The notes under the pieces are model-generated. The model was given only the letters and a program-made list of their open reading frames with translations, was not told where the DNA came from and did no database searches. A DNA stretch of 64,000 nucleotides from an uncultured Porphyromonas sp. (GTDB lineage: Bacteria > Bacteroidota > Bacteroidia > Bacteroidales > Porphyromonadaceae), in contig NZ_UQJH01000002.1 in assembly GCF_900541275.1 (NCBI RefSeq), forward strand, positions 62,001 to 126,000. Reading direction: 5' to 3'. A program made the translations under genes and the position numbers. Of the stretch, positions 1 through 8,423 are shown one piece after another. The number at the start of each line of letters is the position of its first letter. Positions within the stretch are counted from its first letter, which is position 1.

Positions 1-604
1 GCTGCTTGTAGGTCTGAGGGGACTGTGGGAGGGCGTAGAATTGTCCAGGATTCATCCTCGAGGGGACAATGAAGTCTCGTGCCCCCTCCGGAGTGGACTT
101 GATCAGGAAGGGCGTCTCCACCTCCATAAACTGCTGCCCATCGAGGTAGCGACGGATCAGCTGTGCCATCCGGTGGCGGAGGGCAAGATTACGTACCACA
201 CTGGGTCGGCGGATGTCGAGGTAGCGGTACTTCATCCGTAGCTCATCACCGCCATCAGACTCCTCCTCGATCGTGAATGGAGGGGTCTCGGAGGCTGAAA
301 GGATATTGAGCGAGTGGACATCGATCTCGATGTCACCGGTAGGCATCTTGGGGTTCTTCGAGGAGCGCTCCACGACGGTACCGACTGCCTGGATCACATA
401 CTCTCGACCGATCTCAGATGCCTTCTCGAGCTGCTCATGGCTACTGCTCTCAGCGAGGACCAACTGGGTGATCCCATACCGATCACGCAGATCGATAAAG
501 GTCATTCCTCCCATCTTACGTATCCGCTGCACCCATCCGGCCAGCGTCACCTCGGAGCCAATATCGGAGGCGCGAAGCTCTCCACAAGTCTTTGTTCTAT
601 ACAT
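1..604 (-). CDS. aspS: Aspartyl-tRNA synthetase, N-terminal part (cut by window edge)
   Basis: Translating the minus strand from the ATG at 604 gives 201 residues beginning [16 protein letters not shown] and running off the window edge. The first 110 residues or so are the OB-fold anticodon-binding domain ([20 protein letters not shown]). Then comes the entry to the class II catalytic core with motif 1-like RYLDIRRP, the FMEVETPFL segment and the flipping-loop/motif region TPEGARDF followed by LPQSPQ. These are hallmarks of bacterial AspRS, which charges tRNA-Asp in the cytoplasm. The gene starts 21 bp after the gldE stop, so the two are probably co-transcribed. The remainder of the protein lies outside the window. 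Confidence 0.95.
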   Translation of the reverse strand, partial: MYRTKTCGELRASDIGSEVTLAGWVQRIRKMGGMTFIDLRDRYGITQLVLAESSSHEQLEKASEIGREYVIQAVGTVVERSSKNPKMPTGDIEIDVHSLNILSASETPPFTIEEESDGGDELRMKYRYLDIRRPSVVRNLALRHRMAQLIRRYLDGQQFMEVETPFLIKSTPEGARDFIVPSRMNPGQFYALPQSPQTYKQ

Positions 605-625
605 GATATCTCACACTATGTGCGA

Positions 626-1885
626 CTAACTCCGCACGAGCAGCCGCACGAGGATTATTTTATTCTCTGATGCTCTCAGTATCTCTGCGCTAAACTTTGG
701 AGAAAGCTCCACCACCTCGCCCCGACGGGGGATAGACTGGCTGACCGACATGATATAGCCGGCTATAGTCTTGAAGTCCTCCTCCTCAGGCAGTCCGATG
801 TCAAACTTATCATTAATATCATCCAGCCCGGCACGACCTGAGAGTATGTATTCCTCCTCGCTCACCTTACGCATAACGATATGCACCGTATCGTGCTCGT
901 CCTCGATGTCACCGAAGATCTCCTCCACGATGTCCTCGAGGGTGACGATCCCGGAGGTCCCTCCCAGCTCGTCCACTACGATCGCAAGGCCTCGCTTGCG
1001 CAGCAGGAGGCTCTGCATCACCTTCTCTATCGTTAGCGTCTCAGGCACATAGATCGTCTCCTTGATATGCTCCTGCCAGCGACTTCCGTCCTTGTGGCAG
1101 CGAAACATCTCCGTGCTGTGGATGTAACCGATCACATTATCTATCGACTCGCGGTAGACGATGATCTTAGAGTAGCCGGTCTTGATGAAGAGGTCCAGCA
1201 GCTCCTCCATAGAGGTATCCTCCTCGACCGCAGAGAGCTCGTTGCGAGGGATGAGGCAGTCGCGGACCTGTATGTCTGGAAACTCTAGGGCATTCTGCAG
1301 CAGCATAGCCTCGTGCCTCACCGTAGGGTCGTCCTCCGATGAGGTATTTTGCCGGATGTAGTAATCGAGGTCGACCTTACCGAGAGGGCTCTGGTCATTG
1401 GTCTTTCCCTTGATCCCAAAGAGGAGTAGGAAGAGGTTTGTCAGCCCGCCTGCCAGTATCGTGATCGGGTAGAAGAGGACATAGGCAAAGGTGAGGGGGA
1501 GCGAGGCAAATTGCATATACTCATTGGGTCTCGCCTTAGCCACAGACTTCGGGACATACTCCCCAAAGATGATCACCACCGCTGTGGAGATCAGCGTCTG
1601 GATCAGCACGATCAGGAAGGCATTGGTCATCCACTGCCGCAGCAGCGGCTCGAGGAGCGCAGCAAAGAGCAGCCCGTAGATGACGTTGATCACATTATTC
1701 GCCACGAGGACAGTGGTGATGTACTTCCCGGGGCGGTCAAAGAGGAAGGTCTGAGCCTTACTCCCCACCCCCCCCTTGGCCTTATCCAGCTCCACCTGAA
1801 GCCGATCGGATGCGAGGAAAGCGGTCTCCGACCCGCTAAAGAAGGCCGAGAGCAAGACACAGAGTACTATGAAGAAGTAGATCAT
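626..1885 (-). CDS. gldE: GldE-like CBS-domain membrane protein (CorC/HlyC family)
   Basis: A protein of 419 residues. The N-terminal half is a CNNM/DUF21 transmembrane region (starts MIYFFIVLCVLLSAFFSGSE; FSGSETAFLASDR is the family signature; further hydrophobic segments lie near residues 60-150). A tandem CBS pair follows at about 190-320 (ALEFPDIQVRDCLIPR; VDELGGTSGIVTLEDIVEEI), then a C-terminal CorC/HlyC domain. In gliding Bacteroidetes this protein is called GldE and is partnered with GldD. In non-gliding Bacteroidales the role is unclear, perhaps ion homeostasis or support of secretion. It follows lptC and precedes aspS on the same strand. A run of eight G on the coding strand covers codons 37-40, so a slip there would truncate the protein. 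Confidence 0.88.
   Translation of the reverse strand: MIYFFIVLCVLLSAFFSGSETAFLASDRLQVELDKAKGGVGSKAQTFLFDRPGKYITTVLVANNVINVIYGLLFAALLEPLLRQWMTNAFLIVLIQTLISTAVVIIFGEYVPKSVAKARPNEYMQFASLPLTFAYVLFYPITILAGGLTNLFLLLFGIKGKTNDQSPLGKVDLDYYIRQNTSSEDDPTVRHEAMLLQNALEFPDIQVRDCLIPRNELSAVEEDTSMEELLDLFIKTGYSKIIVYRESIDNVIGYIHSTEMFRCHKDGSRWQEHIKETIYVPETLTIEKVMQSLLLRKRGLAIVVDELGGTSGIVTLEDIVEEIFGDIEDEHDTVHIVMRKVSEEEYILSGRAGLDDINDKFDIGLPEEEDFKTIAGYIMSVSQSIPRRGEVVELSPKFSAEILRASENKIILVRLLVRS
1768..1775 (-). repeat. G8 homopolymer tract inside gldE
   Basis: Eight consecutive C on the plus strand read as eight G in the coding strand of gldE, spanning the end of Lys37 through the start of Val40. Tracts of this length are uncommon in the window: only two other tracts of eight or more G were found, in mutL and susC. 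A gain or loss of one base would shift the frame within the first transmembrane region. Confidence 0.9.
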
Positions 1886-1927
1886 CGACTTATCGTAGCT
1901 TCCACCTCACTATAGAGGCGAGATAGA

Positions 1928-1935
1928 CAAAGATA
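1928..1935 (-). promoter_or_regulatory. Possible -7 element upstream of gldE
   Basis: On the minus strand TATCTTTG fits the Bacteroidetes -7 consensus TAnnTTTG and sits 43 bp before the gldE start, in the gap after lptC. No convincing -33 TTG is present at the expected spacing, so this is a weak internal promoter candidate for gldE-aspS. Confidence 0.35.
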
Positions 1936-1949
1936 CATAACCCTCACCT

Positions 1950-2714
1950 CTATCTCGATGGTCTATAGGGATTAGTCCGCGCAGGGGATCGCCTCATCAT
2001 GAGAGAGTCTCGCGGCCGTAAGGGAGGAGTCGCCAGACTATCCGGAGGCATCACTGAGTCGGTCGTGGAGGGCGCAGCGGGTGACGAAGTCACCTCACCA
2101 TCCTCATTGACATCCATATGCCCTGCTGTATCATACAGCTCGTACATCGTCATGTACTGATTACTCTTGAAGCCAAAGCGACTCCGCAGCTCCTCACCCG
2201 GCCCTCTCAGGATCCGGATGCTGTCGTGGGAGTAGACCAGCTCATTGTCCTCATCCCAGAAGAGGTGGTTCCCAAAGAACTGAGTCCCCTCCCGATTGAG
2301 GATATGGATATTCTCCTTCAGCTCCCAGAGGTGACGCGACACGTGGTAGTAGGCGGTGTCGGCGACGATCGATGCCTGCGTCTGAAAGAGGGTGTCAAAT
2401 TGCTCCAGATAGATCCCCTGAGGGAAGACCCACTGCTCCTCAGGATCACTACGGGTCAGCCAGAGGTCGGTCACCATCTTATACTTCGTCACTCCACTGT
2501 CGGAGATGAAGGTCACCACATCCTTCGTGATCGAGGTGTACCCCAGGCTATCGATGGACCGACTGGCCAAGTCGGATCTACGTCCCTTACATCCGGTCAT
2601 CAGCAGAGCCGAGAGTAAGACAAAGAAGAAGCAGGTGCGACCCCACAAGGTGGAGTACACCGGCTTCTTGCTCTGACTATGTATCGATAAGGATCCTATT
2701 TCAGGCTCCTCCAT
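1950..2714 (-). CDS. lptC: LPS export ABC transporter periplasmic protein LptC
   Basis: A protein of 254 residues with an N-terminal hydrophobic segment ending in a lipobox-like LLMTGC (Cys42) after a long polar start. The middle of the protein (about 55-200) has the LptC/OstA-like beta-strand pattern with repeated DTAYYHVSRHLWELKENIHI and TQFFGNHLFWDEDNELVYS units typical of the Lpt beta-jellyroll. The tail from about 205 is Pro/Ser/Asp rich and low complexity. LptC receives lipopolysaccharide from the LptBFG transporter and passes it to LptA in the periplasm. It lies between a TPR protein (49 bp upstream) and gldE, an order common in Bacteroidales. The only usable start is at 2714. Confidence 0.85.
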   Translation of the reverse strand: MEEPEIGSLSIHSQSKKPVYSTLWGRTCFFFVLLSALLMTGCKGRRSDLASRSIDSLGYTSITKDVVTFISDSGVTKYKMVTDLWLTRSDPEEQWVFPQGIYLEQFDTLFQTQASIVADTAYYHVSRHLWELKENIHILNREGTQFFGNHLFWDEDNELVYSHDSIRILRGPGEELRSRFGFKSNQYMTMYELYDTAGHMDVNEDGEVTSSPAAPSTTDSVMPPDSLATPPLRPRDSLMMRRSPARTNPYRPSR

Positions 2715-2763
2715 GAGGACTTAGTGATGAAAGGGTACGATGAGCGCAAGGATCGACCGGCGA

Positions 2764-4119
2764 TCAACGTACGCGTATGGTGGTCGTCTCACCGATCCAC
2801 CCCCCTACGGTAAAGGACTGACCCTCCTGCAGGTCGGGGTGCATAAAGATATCCTCCTTGGCGGGATAGGCAGCCGTGTAGGTGCCGATCAGCTTATTCG
2901 CCTGAGCAGTCACGCTGGGATCGATAGCCTTTGCGCGAGCGGCCTTGTCGACGACGAGGCAGTAGACGACACGTTGCTTCACCGGATCATCCGGGTAGAT
3001 GCTGCTTGCGCTGGAGGCGTACATACTGGCGATGAGGAGCATCGGTGCGCCGAAGCCCGGCTTGGCAGCCATCGCAGCATTGCAGTACTGACGGGAGGTG
3101 CCGTAGCTGTGACGATCGTAGTACATCACTGCGAGGGCATAGTTGGCCTCACCCTTCTCATCCGCATCGGTACTGAGGTCGATAGCCTTCTTGTAGTACT
3201 CCTCGGCCTTAGTATAATTCTTGTCAGCGAGCGCCTTACGTGCCACACCGAGAGCGGCAGAGGAGCTCGGCTCGAGATTGAACATCGCCTCAGAGGCAGC
3301 ATAGTAGGAGGGGCTCTCGGTGCAACCTACACTCTGAAAGAGGGCAATCGTCTCCTTGAGGAAAGTCTTGTCGGTATTCTTCTCCTTGATCTGAGGACCA
3401 TAGATCGACTCCATCACATCACAGCTAGCAGCACCGCTGGCGGCAAAGGCCTGCAGTGAGGTAGCCTGATAGCTTGCGATTGCCTCCGCGCGACTCGTAT
3501 TGCCCTCGGCCTCAGCGGCAGCCTTAGCCTCGGCATAGAGCTTGTCGACAAAGGTCTGATCCTTCACATACTGCGCCTTGAAATTCTGGTCCAGTGAGGA
3601 GCGGAGCATCGATGAGTAGGTGAAGTAGTAGAGCGTTAAGGGGTCGGTCTTAGCGCCACGCTTGTCGATCACCGGCTTGAGGCGGTCGTACATCTTGACG
3701 TAGTCCACCTCATTAGGGTAGTACTTCAGCTGATCGGAGATCATACTGCCGAGGATGTAGTCCTCACCGGTCTCCTCATCGTCACCGAAGTACTTGATGC
3801 GGCTATTGTACATATCCATCAGCCCATCGTAAGCCTTCTTCTTATCCTCGGGGGTCTTGGCGTTATCGATCTGCCAAGTGTAGATCTCAGCACCCTGGAT
3901 GTAGAGATCCTTGGACTGAGCAGGGCACTCATCATAGACGCGCTTCCAGAAGGTGTAGGCATCTACGTAATTCTTACTCTTAAGGTAGATCTTGTAGAAC
4001 TTCGTGTTCTTGGCGCAAGCGGCCGTATCAGGCTCAGCTGTCGTGGAGGGGGCCACATAGGTGCCGGCATAAGCCGAGAGACCTAATCCCAGTGCGAGTG
4101 TGAAAAGTAATGATTTCAT
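2764..4119 (-). CDS. Exported TPR-repeat protein
   Basis: A protein of 451 residues with a clear signal peptide (MKSLLFTLALGLGLSAYAG, cleavage near residue 19). Helical repeats fill the mature protein; the best TPR-like units are near 275-340 (ALGVARKALADKNYTKAEEYYKKAIDLS and GEANYALAVMYYDRHSYGTSRQYCNAAM). The C-terminal segment after about 420 (FMHPDLQEGQSFTVGGWIGETTTIRVR) is beta-like. No enzyme motif is visible. It is probably a periplasmic scaffold working with the outer-membrane barrel encoded 92 bp upstream and LptC downstream. Conserved position next to lptC suggests an envelope assembly role, but this is inference. Confidence 0.85.
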   Translation of the reverse strand: MKSLLFTLALGLGLSAYAGTYVAPSTTAEPDTAACAKNTKFYKIYLKSKNYVDAYTFWKRVYDECPAQSKDLYIQGAEIYTWQIDNAKTPEDKKKAYDGLMDMYNSRIKYFGDDEETGEDYILGSMISDQLKYYPNEVDYVKMYDRLKPVIDKRGAKTDPLTLYYFTYSSMLRSSLDQNFKAQYVKDQTFVDKLYAEAKAAAEAEGNTSRAEAIASYQATSLQAFAASGAASCDVMESIYGPQIKEKNTDKTFLKETIALFQSVGCTESPSYYAASEAMFNLEPSSSAALGVARKALADKNYTKAEEYYKKAIDLSTDADEKGEANYALAVMYYDRHSYGTSRQYCNAAMAAKPGFGAPMLLIASMYASSASSIYPDDPVKQRVVYCLVVDKAARAKAIDPSVTAQANKLIGTYTAAYPAKEDIFMHPDLQEGQSFTVGGWIGETTTIRVR

Positions 4120-4211
4120 TGATATGGGTTTGATTTTTAGTTTTCGATATTGTGTTCCGAATACTTCATCGGTACAAGTATGATGAAAATATCCGGGATA
4201 GGTTTACTTTA

Positions 4212-5543
4212 TCAATAGATCTTGAGCTTGCGGAACCAAGTCTCATTGAAGGCAAAGCCCAGAGTGAGCCGGAGCATATCGCTGCTAAAGCCACTCTCCT
4301 TAGCTGCCAAGCCGTGCTTGTACTCGAGTGAGAGGTTGAGGGCTGAGTTGCGCTCGAGCCCATAGAGGAGGATCGGTAGCCCGACACCGACGGAGGCACC
4401 GATATACTTCATCTGCCCGATGGGGGCCACCTCGTAGTAGGAGGTGGAGAAATTGACGCCACCGGAGTAGGTGATCTGCCTGCCGTAGTTACTCGAGTAG
4501 GGGTCGGGGAGGATCTGAAATCCCGCTGCAGCGTAGTAGCTACTCCTCAGCTGTAGTCCATCCCCGGCAAAGATATTGGGGACGCTGCTCCAGAGCGAGG
4601 TTTTGAGGTCCGCTGACACGGCATACTTCATCGGTCGCACCCATGCCAGTCCCACCCCGATGGTATGAGGAGTAGAGGTCTCCAGGACTACATCTTTATT
4701 CTCGATGTCGGGGCGAGTCTGAGAGTTGACATTCCGATTGACGATCAGGGTAGCCTCAGGCTTGAGGGGCAGACCGGGGCTATAGGTGGCTCCGAGGACG
4801 ATCTGATCCCGCGCAGCGTCGGGGGTCGCTGCCGAGCGAGCAGGCAGGAGGAGCTTATACTGCAGTCCCGCCTCAGCCTGGAAGGAGCTAATCCTCAGCC
4901 GATGGGTCTCCATACTTTGTGTGAGCTGGGAGAAATTGGGTACCATCGTCCAGGTGTGAGTCTCTGACCCGAAGAGGTACTTCGCACTGACTCCGAGATA
5001 GAGGTTTCGCACCACCTCGGCACCGATGCCGAGATAAGCGGTCTGGAAGGAGCCCCTGCCGGAAAAGCTTTGGAGATACTTCACCCCGTCAGTGTCACCC
5101 TCGACGCTCTGAGTAGAGGACATACCATATCCGGTGTAGAAGGAGGGGATCAGTCCGAGGCTAAGCGCCACACGGTCACCGTAGAGAGGAAACTGCACAG
5201 CCAGATAGTCCAGCCCGCCCTGCAGAGAGGGCTTGCTGACGGTGTCATCCCGATAGAACCCAAAGTGAGCCGACGTCGCCACGTCCATGATAAAGGAGAG
5301 GGAGTCTGTGGATGCAAAGGCAGCAGGGTTGGTAAAATTGATCGCCTTAGGGCTACTCATGGCAATACCGACACCGCCCATACCTCGCCAGAGTGTAGGG
5401 GTAGCGTAGGCAGGGATGCCATAGCCATACCGAGTGGTAGGCGAGGACTGCATATCCTGGGCCTGCAGCGATGCGCCAGCGAGACCGGTCAGGGTGAGTA
5501 TGGTGAAGACAGTCGAGTAAAGTCTTATCCTCGGGGATAGCAT
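4212..5543 (-). CDS. Outer-membrane beta-barrel protein, FadL/PorV-like architecture
   Basis: I take the ATG at 5543 (MLSPRIRLYSTVFTILTLTG), giving 443 residues with a signal peptide ending near LQAQ. The longer open frame would need a TTG at 5606 and adds a polar stretch with no export signal. The mature protein begins with a plug-like GYGIPAYATPTLWRGMGGVGIAMSSPKAINFTNPAAF, the N-terminal style of the FadL/OmpP1 and PorV families. Alternating beta strands follow to the end (LTLGFAFNETWFRKLKIY). It is the first gene of a minus-strand run with the TPR protein, lptC, gldE and aspS. Substrate unknown; lipid or hydrophobic transport is the family precedent. Confidence 0.8.
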   Translation of the reverse strand: MLSPRIRLYSTVFTILTLTGLAGASLQAQDMQSSPTTRYGYGIPAYATPTLWRGMGGVGIAMSSPKAINFTNPAAFASTDSLSFIMDVATSAHFGFYRDDTVSKPSLQGGLDYLAVQFPLYGDRVALSLGLIPSFYTGYGMSSTQSVEGDTDGVKYLQSFSGRGSFQTAYLGIGAEVVRNLYLGVSAKYLFGSETHTWTMVPNFSQLTQSMETHRLRISSFQAEAGLQYKLLLPARSAATPDAARDQIVLGATYSPGLPLKPEATLIVNRNVNSQTRPDIENKDVVLETSTPHTIGVGLAWVRPMKYAVSADLKTSLWSSVPNIFAGDGLQLRSSYYAAAGFQILPDPYSSNYGRQITYSGGVNFSTSYYEVAPIGQMKYIGASVGVGLPILLYGLERNSALNLSLEYKHGLAAKESGFSSDMLRLTLGFAFNETWFRKLKIY

Positions 5544-5796
5544 ACGTGATGATGATTTGTTAGTCCACTCATGCGAGCTATAGCACCCACACAAAGTCGA
5601 GGACAAATATCGGTAATTCTACACTGCTTCGCAAATCTCCCCCCGCCATGCTCCCTTTTGGTCCCCTTCGAAAACGTCTCCGATGACGCTACCCGACCGG
5701 AAGCCGCCTGTATGGAGCCCCTCTTCTCGATACAGACACCATATATTATAAGGAAAAAGCGGTGGGTACCCGGAGCAGGAAATTGGGTCCCAAGTC

Positions 5797-5826
5797 TTGT
5801 GTATACAGCTTTTTTTATTAGGTTTG
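5797..5826 (+). promoter_or_regulatory. Promoter of pyrH-frr-rsgA
   Basis: TTG at 5797-5799, 19 bp spacer, then TAGGTTTG at 5819-5826: a good match to the Bacteroidetes TTG-N19-21-TAnnTTTG promoter. Transcription would start near 5833, about 25 nt before the pyrH ATG. The rest of the 5544-5857 gap, between the divergent barrel gene and pyrH, shows no other feature. Confidence 0.6.
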
Positions 5827-5857
5827 TCAGTGGTAAAACTCATTTGAAAAATCATTT

Positions 5858-6571
5858 ATGTCCAAATACAAGCGAGTTCTGCTCAAGCTCAGCGGAGAGT
5901 CCCTTCAGGGAGATCAGGGCTATGGCATAGACTCTGAGAAACTTAGCGCTTACGCCAAGGAGATCAAGGAGGTAGCAGACGCCACCAGTACCGAGATCGC
6001 CATCGTCATCGGTGGAGGCAATATCTTCAGGGGACTGACCGGCATCGGCAAGGGAGTCGATCGCGTCAAGGGCGATCAGATGGGGATGCTCGCCACGGCG
6101 ATCAATAGCCTCGGTCTATCAGCCGCACTGGAGACTGCCGGGCTGGACTCCGTGGTCTTCACCGCCATACAGATGGCCCCTGTAGGTCGCTTCTACAATA
6201 AGTGGGACGCCCTCTCAGCACTGCGGGAGGGAAAGATAGTGATCTGCTCCTGTGGCACCGGCAACCCCTACTTCACCACCGACACCGGTGCCTCCCTCCG
6301 AGCTGTGGAGCTGGAGTGCGATGCGATGCTAAAGGGGACCCGCGTCGACGGCATATACACCGCTGACCCTGAGAAGGATCCCACCGCCACCAAGTACGAC
6401 ACCATCACCTACGACGAGATCTATGCTCAGCACCTGCGTGTGATGGACCTCACCGCCACAGCCATGTGCCGGGAAAATGGGATGCCGATCGTCGTATTTA
6501 ATATGGATAAGCCCGGCAACCTCATGCGACTCCTCTCAGGAGAGAGCGTCGGCACACTCGTCACCGAATAA
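5858..6571 (+). CDS. pyrH: Uridylate kinase (UMP kinase)
   Basis: A protein of 237 residues, the usual length. It opens with the amino-acid-kinase fold signature YKRVLLKLSGESLQG, followed by the glycine loop IVIGGGNIFRG (about 50-60), FTTDTGASLRAVEL and the nucleotide-binding region LKGTRVDGIYTADPEKDP. It phosphorylates UMP to UDP for pyrimidine nucleotide synthesis in the cytosol and is normally regulated by GTP and UTP. It is first in an operon with frr (43 bp downstream), an arrangement widely conserved in bacteria. Confidence 0.97.
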   Translation: MSKYKRVLLKLSGESLQGDQGYGIDSEKLSAYAKEIKEVADATSTEIAIVIGGGNIFRGLTGIGKGVDRVKGDQMGMLATAINSLGLSAALETAGLDSVVFTAIQMAPVGRFYNKWDALSALREGKIVICSCGTGNPYFTTDTGASLRAVELECDAMLKGTRVDGIYTADPEKDPTATKYDTITYDEIYAQHLRVMDLTATAMCRENGMPIVVFNMDKPGNLMRLLSGESVGTLVTE

Positions 6572-6614
6572 TCAACCACCGCCTCCGGCGGACCATACAG
6601 ATACAAACCAGATT

Positions 6615-7175
6615 ATGGAAGACTTAGACAATATCCTCACCAAAGCCGGCAAGATGATGGGAGACTCCATCTCCTCGCTGCAAGATCGTCTCGACAAGAT
6701 CCGCGCAGGACGTGCCAATCCCAAGCTCCTCGACGACATCCGCGTGGAGTACTACGGCAACCTCACTCCTCTCAAGAACGTCGCCACCGTCACTGTGCCT
6801 GATGCCCGCACGATGATCATCACTCCGTGGGAGAAGAAGATCCTGAAGGACATCGAGAAAGCGGTCATCGACTCCAGCCTCGGCATCACCCCGAGCAATA
6901 ACGGAGAGAACATCCGCATCACTATCCCCCCGCTGACCGGTGAGCGTCGCCAAGAGCTGGCCAAGCAGGTCAAGGCAGAGTGCGAGGAGGCACGCATCAG
7001 CGTGCGTAACGCTCGCCGCGATGCCAACGACTCGCTCAAGAAGCTACTCAATGATGGTCTCTCCGAGGATGTCGAGCGTGATGCTGAGGATGACGTCCAG
7101 AAGCTCCACGACAAGCACATCAAGCAGATCGAGGAGTGCTATAATACTAAGGAGAAGGAGATCATGACCGTCTGA
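6615..7175 (+). CDS. frr: Ribosome recycling factor
   Basis: The start is the ATG at 6615 (MEDLDNILTKAGKMMGDSIS), giving 186 residues, the standard RRF length; the frame is open upstream but that part overlaps pyrH and is not family sequence. Family signatures: LDKIRAGRANPKLLDDIRVEYYG, TPLKNVATVTVPDARTM, LTGERRQELAKQVK and the C-terminal helix DDVQKLHDKHIKQIEECYNTKEKEIMTV. With EF-G it splits post-termination ribosomes. It sits between pyrH and rsgA, with only 23 bp to rsgA. Confidence 0.97.
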   Translation: MEDLDNILTKAGKMMGDSISSLQDRLDKIRAGRANPKLLDDIRVEYYGNLTPLKNVATVTVPDARTMIITPWEKKILKDIEKAVIDSSLGITPSNNGENIRITIPPLTGERRQELAKQVKAECEEARISVRNARRDANDSLKKLLNDGLSEDVERDAEDDVQKLHDKHIKQIEECYNTKEKEIMTV

Positions 7176-7198
7176 GGTCACACTCCGGCAGAGAGTCC

Positions 7199-8143
7199 AT
7201 GGAAGGAGTTGTCACCTGCTGCCAGGGAGATGTCTACACGATCGTAGCTGACGGCGTGGAGTACCACTGTCACCTACGGGGGCACTTCAAGACGGCTGAC
7301 ATCAAGTCGACCAACCCCATCGCGGTGGGCGACTTCGTCACCTTTACGCCCCCCGTCACCGAGGACGGCGACTTCGGCTGGATCACCGAGGTGGCAGACC
7401 GACGCAACTATATTGTACGGCGATCCGTCAACCTCTCCAAGCAGTCGCACATCCTCGCAGCCAACCTGGATCGGGCGATACTCTTAGTGACGATCAATTA
7501 CCCAGTCACCGGGACGACCTTCATCGACCGCTTCCTCGCCACTGCTCAGGCCTACGATGTGGAGACCATCATAGTCTTCAATAAGACCGACCGATACAAC
7601 TCCTCCGAGAGTGCCGAGATGGCTCAGATGAAGGAGCTCTACGAGAGCATCGGCTACCGCTGCCTCATCATCTCGGCTCGGGAGGGTACCGGAATGGATG
7701 AGCTGAGGAAGGAGCTAACGCACGGCGTCACACTCCTCGCTGGTCACTCCGGGGCCGGCAAGTCCACGATCAGCAACCTCCTCTGCCCAGGCGCTAATCG
7801 CCGGACGATGGAGGTCTCTGAGCAGACCAATCTCGGGGTCCACACCACCACCTACTCTCAGATGTATCCCATCGATGGCACAGAGGATGGATTTCTGATT
7901 GACACACCGGGCATCAAGGGGTTTGGCTCCTTTGACTTCGATAAGGGGGATATAGACGGCTACTTCCCGGATATCTTTGCCTACGCAAAGGACTGCCACT
8001 ACGCCAATTGCAGCCATACCCACGAGCCCAAGTGTGCCGTACTCCGTGCTGTGCGGGACGGACTGATAGCACCATCGCGCTACAAGAGCTACCTCAGTAT
8101 GCTCTACGAGGACAGCGAGGAGAAGTACCGCCTTCCTCAGTAA
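7199..8143 (+). CDS. rsgA: Small ribosomal subunit biogenesis GTPase RsgA
   Basis: A protein of 314 residues with an N-terminal OB fold and the circularly permuted GTPase order typical of YjeQ/RsgA: G4 NKTD at 128-131, G1 GHSGAGKS at 182-189, G3 DTPG at 235-238. The C-terminal zinc finger is intact (Cys266, Cys271, His273 or His275, Cys279). It acts as a late checkpoint in 30S maturation, releasing assembly factors. It is last in the pyrH-frr-rsgA operon, and a strong terminator follows 64 bp after the stop. Confidence 0.97.
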   Translation: MEGVVTCCQGDVYTIVADGVEYHCHLRGHFKTADIKSTNPIAVGDFVTFTPPVTEDGDFGWITEVADRRNYIVRRSVNLSKQSHILAANLDRAILLVTINYPVTGTTFIDRFLATAQAYDVETIIVFNKTDRYNSSESAEMAQMKELYESIGYRCLIISAREGTGMDELRKELTHGVTLLAGHSGAGKSTISNLLCPGANRRTMEVSEQTNLGVHTTTYSQMYPIDGTEDGFLIDTPGIKGFGSFDFDKGDIDGYFPDIFAYAKDCHYANCSHTHEPKCAVLRAVRDGLIAPSRYKSYLSMLYEDSEEKYRLPQ

Positions 8144-8207
8144 GCACCAGCGCAATAAGCCCCACCCATCAGGACCGGGAATCCCTCCCCCACCACTACC
8201 AGATAAG

Positions 8208-8247
8208 TCCCTACCGGGAGTCCAGCACTCTCGGTAGGGATTTTTTT
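8208..8247 (+). terminator. Rho-independent terminator after rsgA
   Basis: The stem TCCCTACCGGGAGT (8208-8221) pairs with ACTCTCGGTAGGGA (8227-8240) around a 5-nt loop and is followed by seven T. It ends the pyrH-frr-rsgA transcript. Confidence 0.9.
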
Positions 8248-8257
8248 GCACCAAAAT

Positions 8258-8317
8258 CTAATACCGATATTAGTGAGCTCTTCTACCGATATTAGGTGCG
8301 ACTAATATCGGTCTTAG
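8258..8317. repeat. 22-bp-period palindromic array, three units
   Basis: Three 16-bp units start at 8258, 8280 and 8302, exactly 22 bp apart, with 6-bp spacers. The first is CTAATACCGATATTAG; the third is in the opposite orientation (CTAATATCGGTCTTAG). The inner 11 bp of unit 2 (ACCGATATTAG) is the perfect reverse complement of unit 3 (CTAATATCGGT), giving a hairpin with loop GTGCGA. The same family recurs near 22.4, 29.4, 46.2 and 56.8 kb. It lies just after the rsgA terminator; the remaining bases to 8423 show only a weak TATATTTA -7-like element. Confidence 0.9.
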
Positions 8318-8423
8318 AAAAGTCTCAGATAGGACTGACCCCTGCCACTGAAAGAATATAGAGGGAGAGGATCCAGTCCAAAAAGCCTTTCGCATCATTT
8401 ATTTCGCTATATTTATCCCATTA

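Noticed and set aside
5544..5606. Upstream TTG start for the FadL/PorV-like barrel gene
   Set aside because: It would put a polar 21-residue stretch before a clear signal peptide; the ATG at 5543 fits an exported barrel better.
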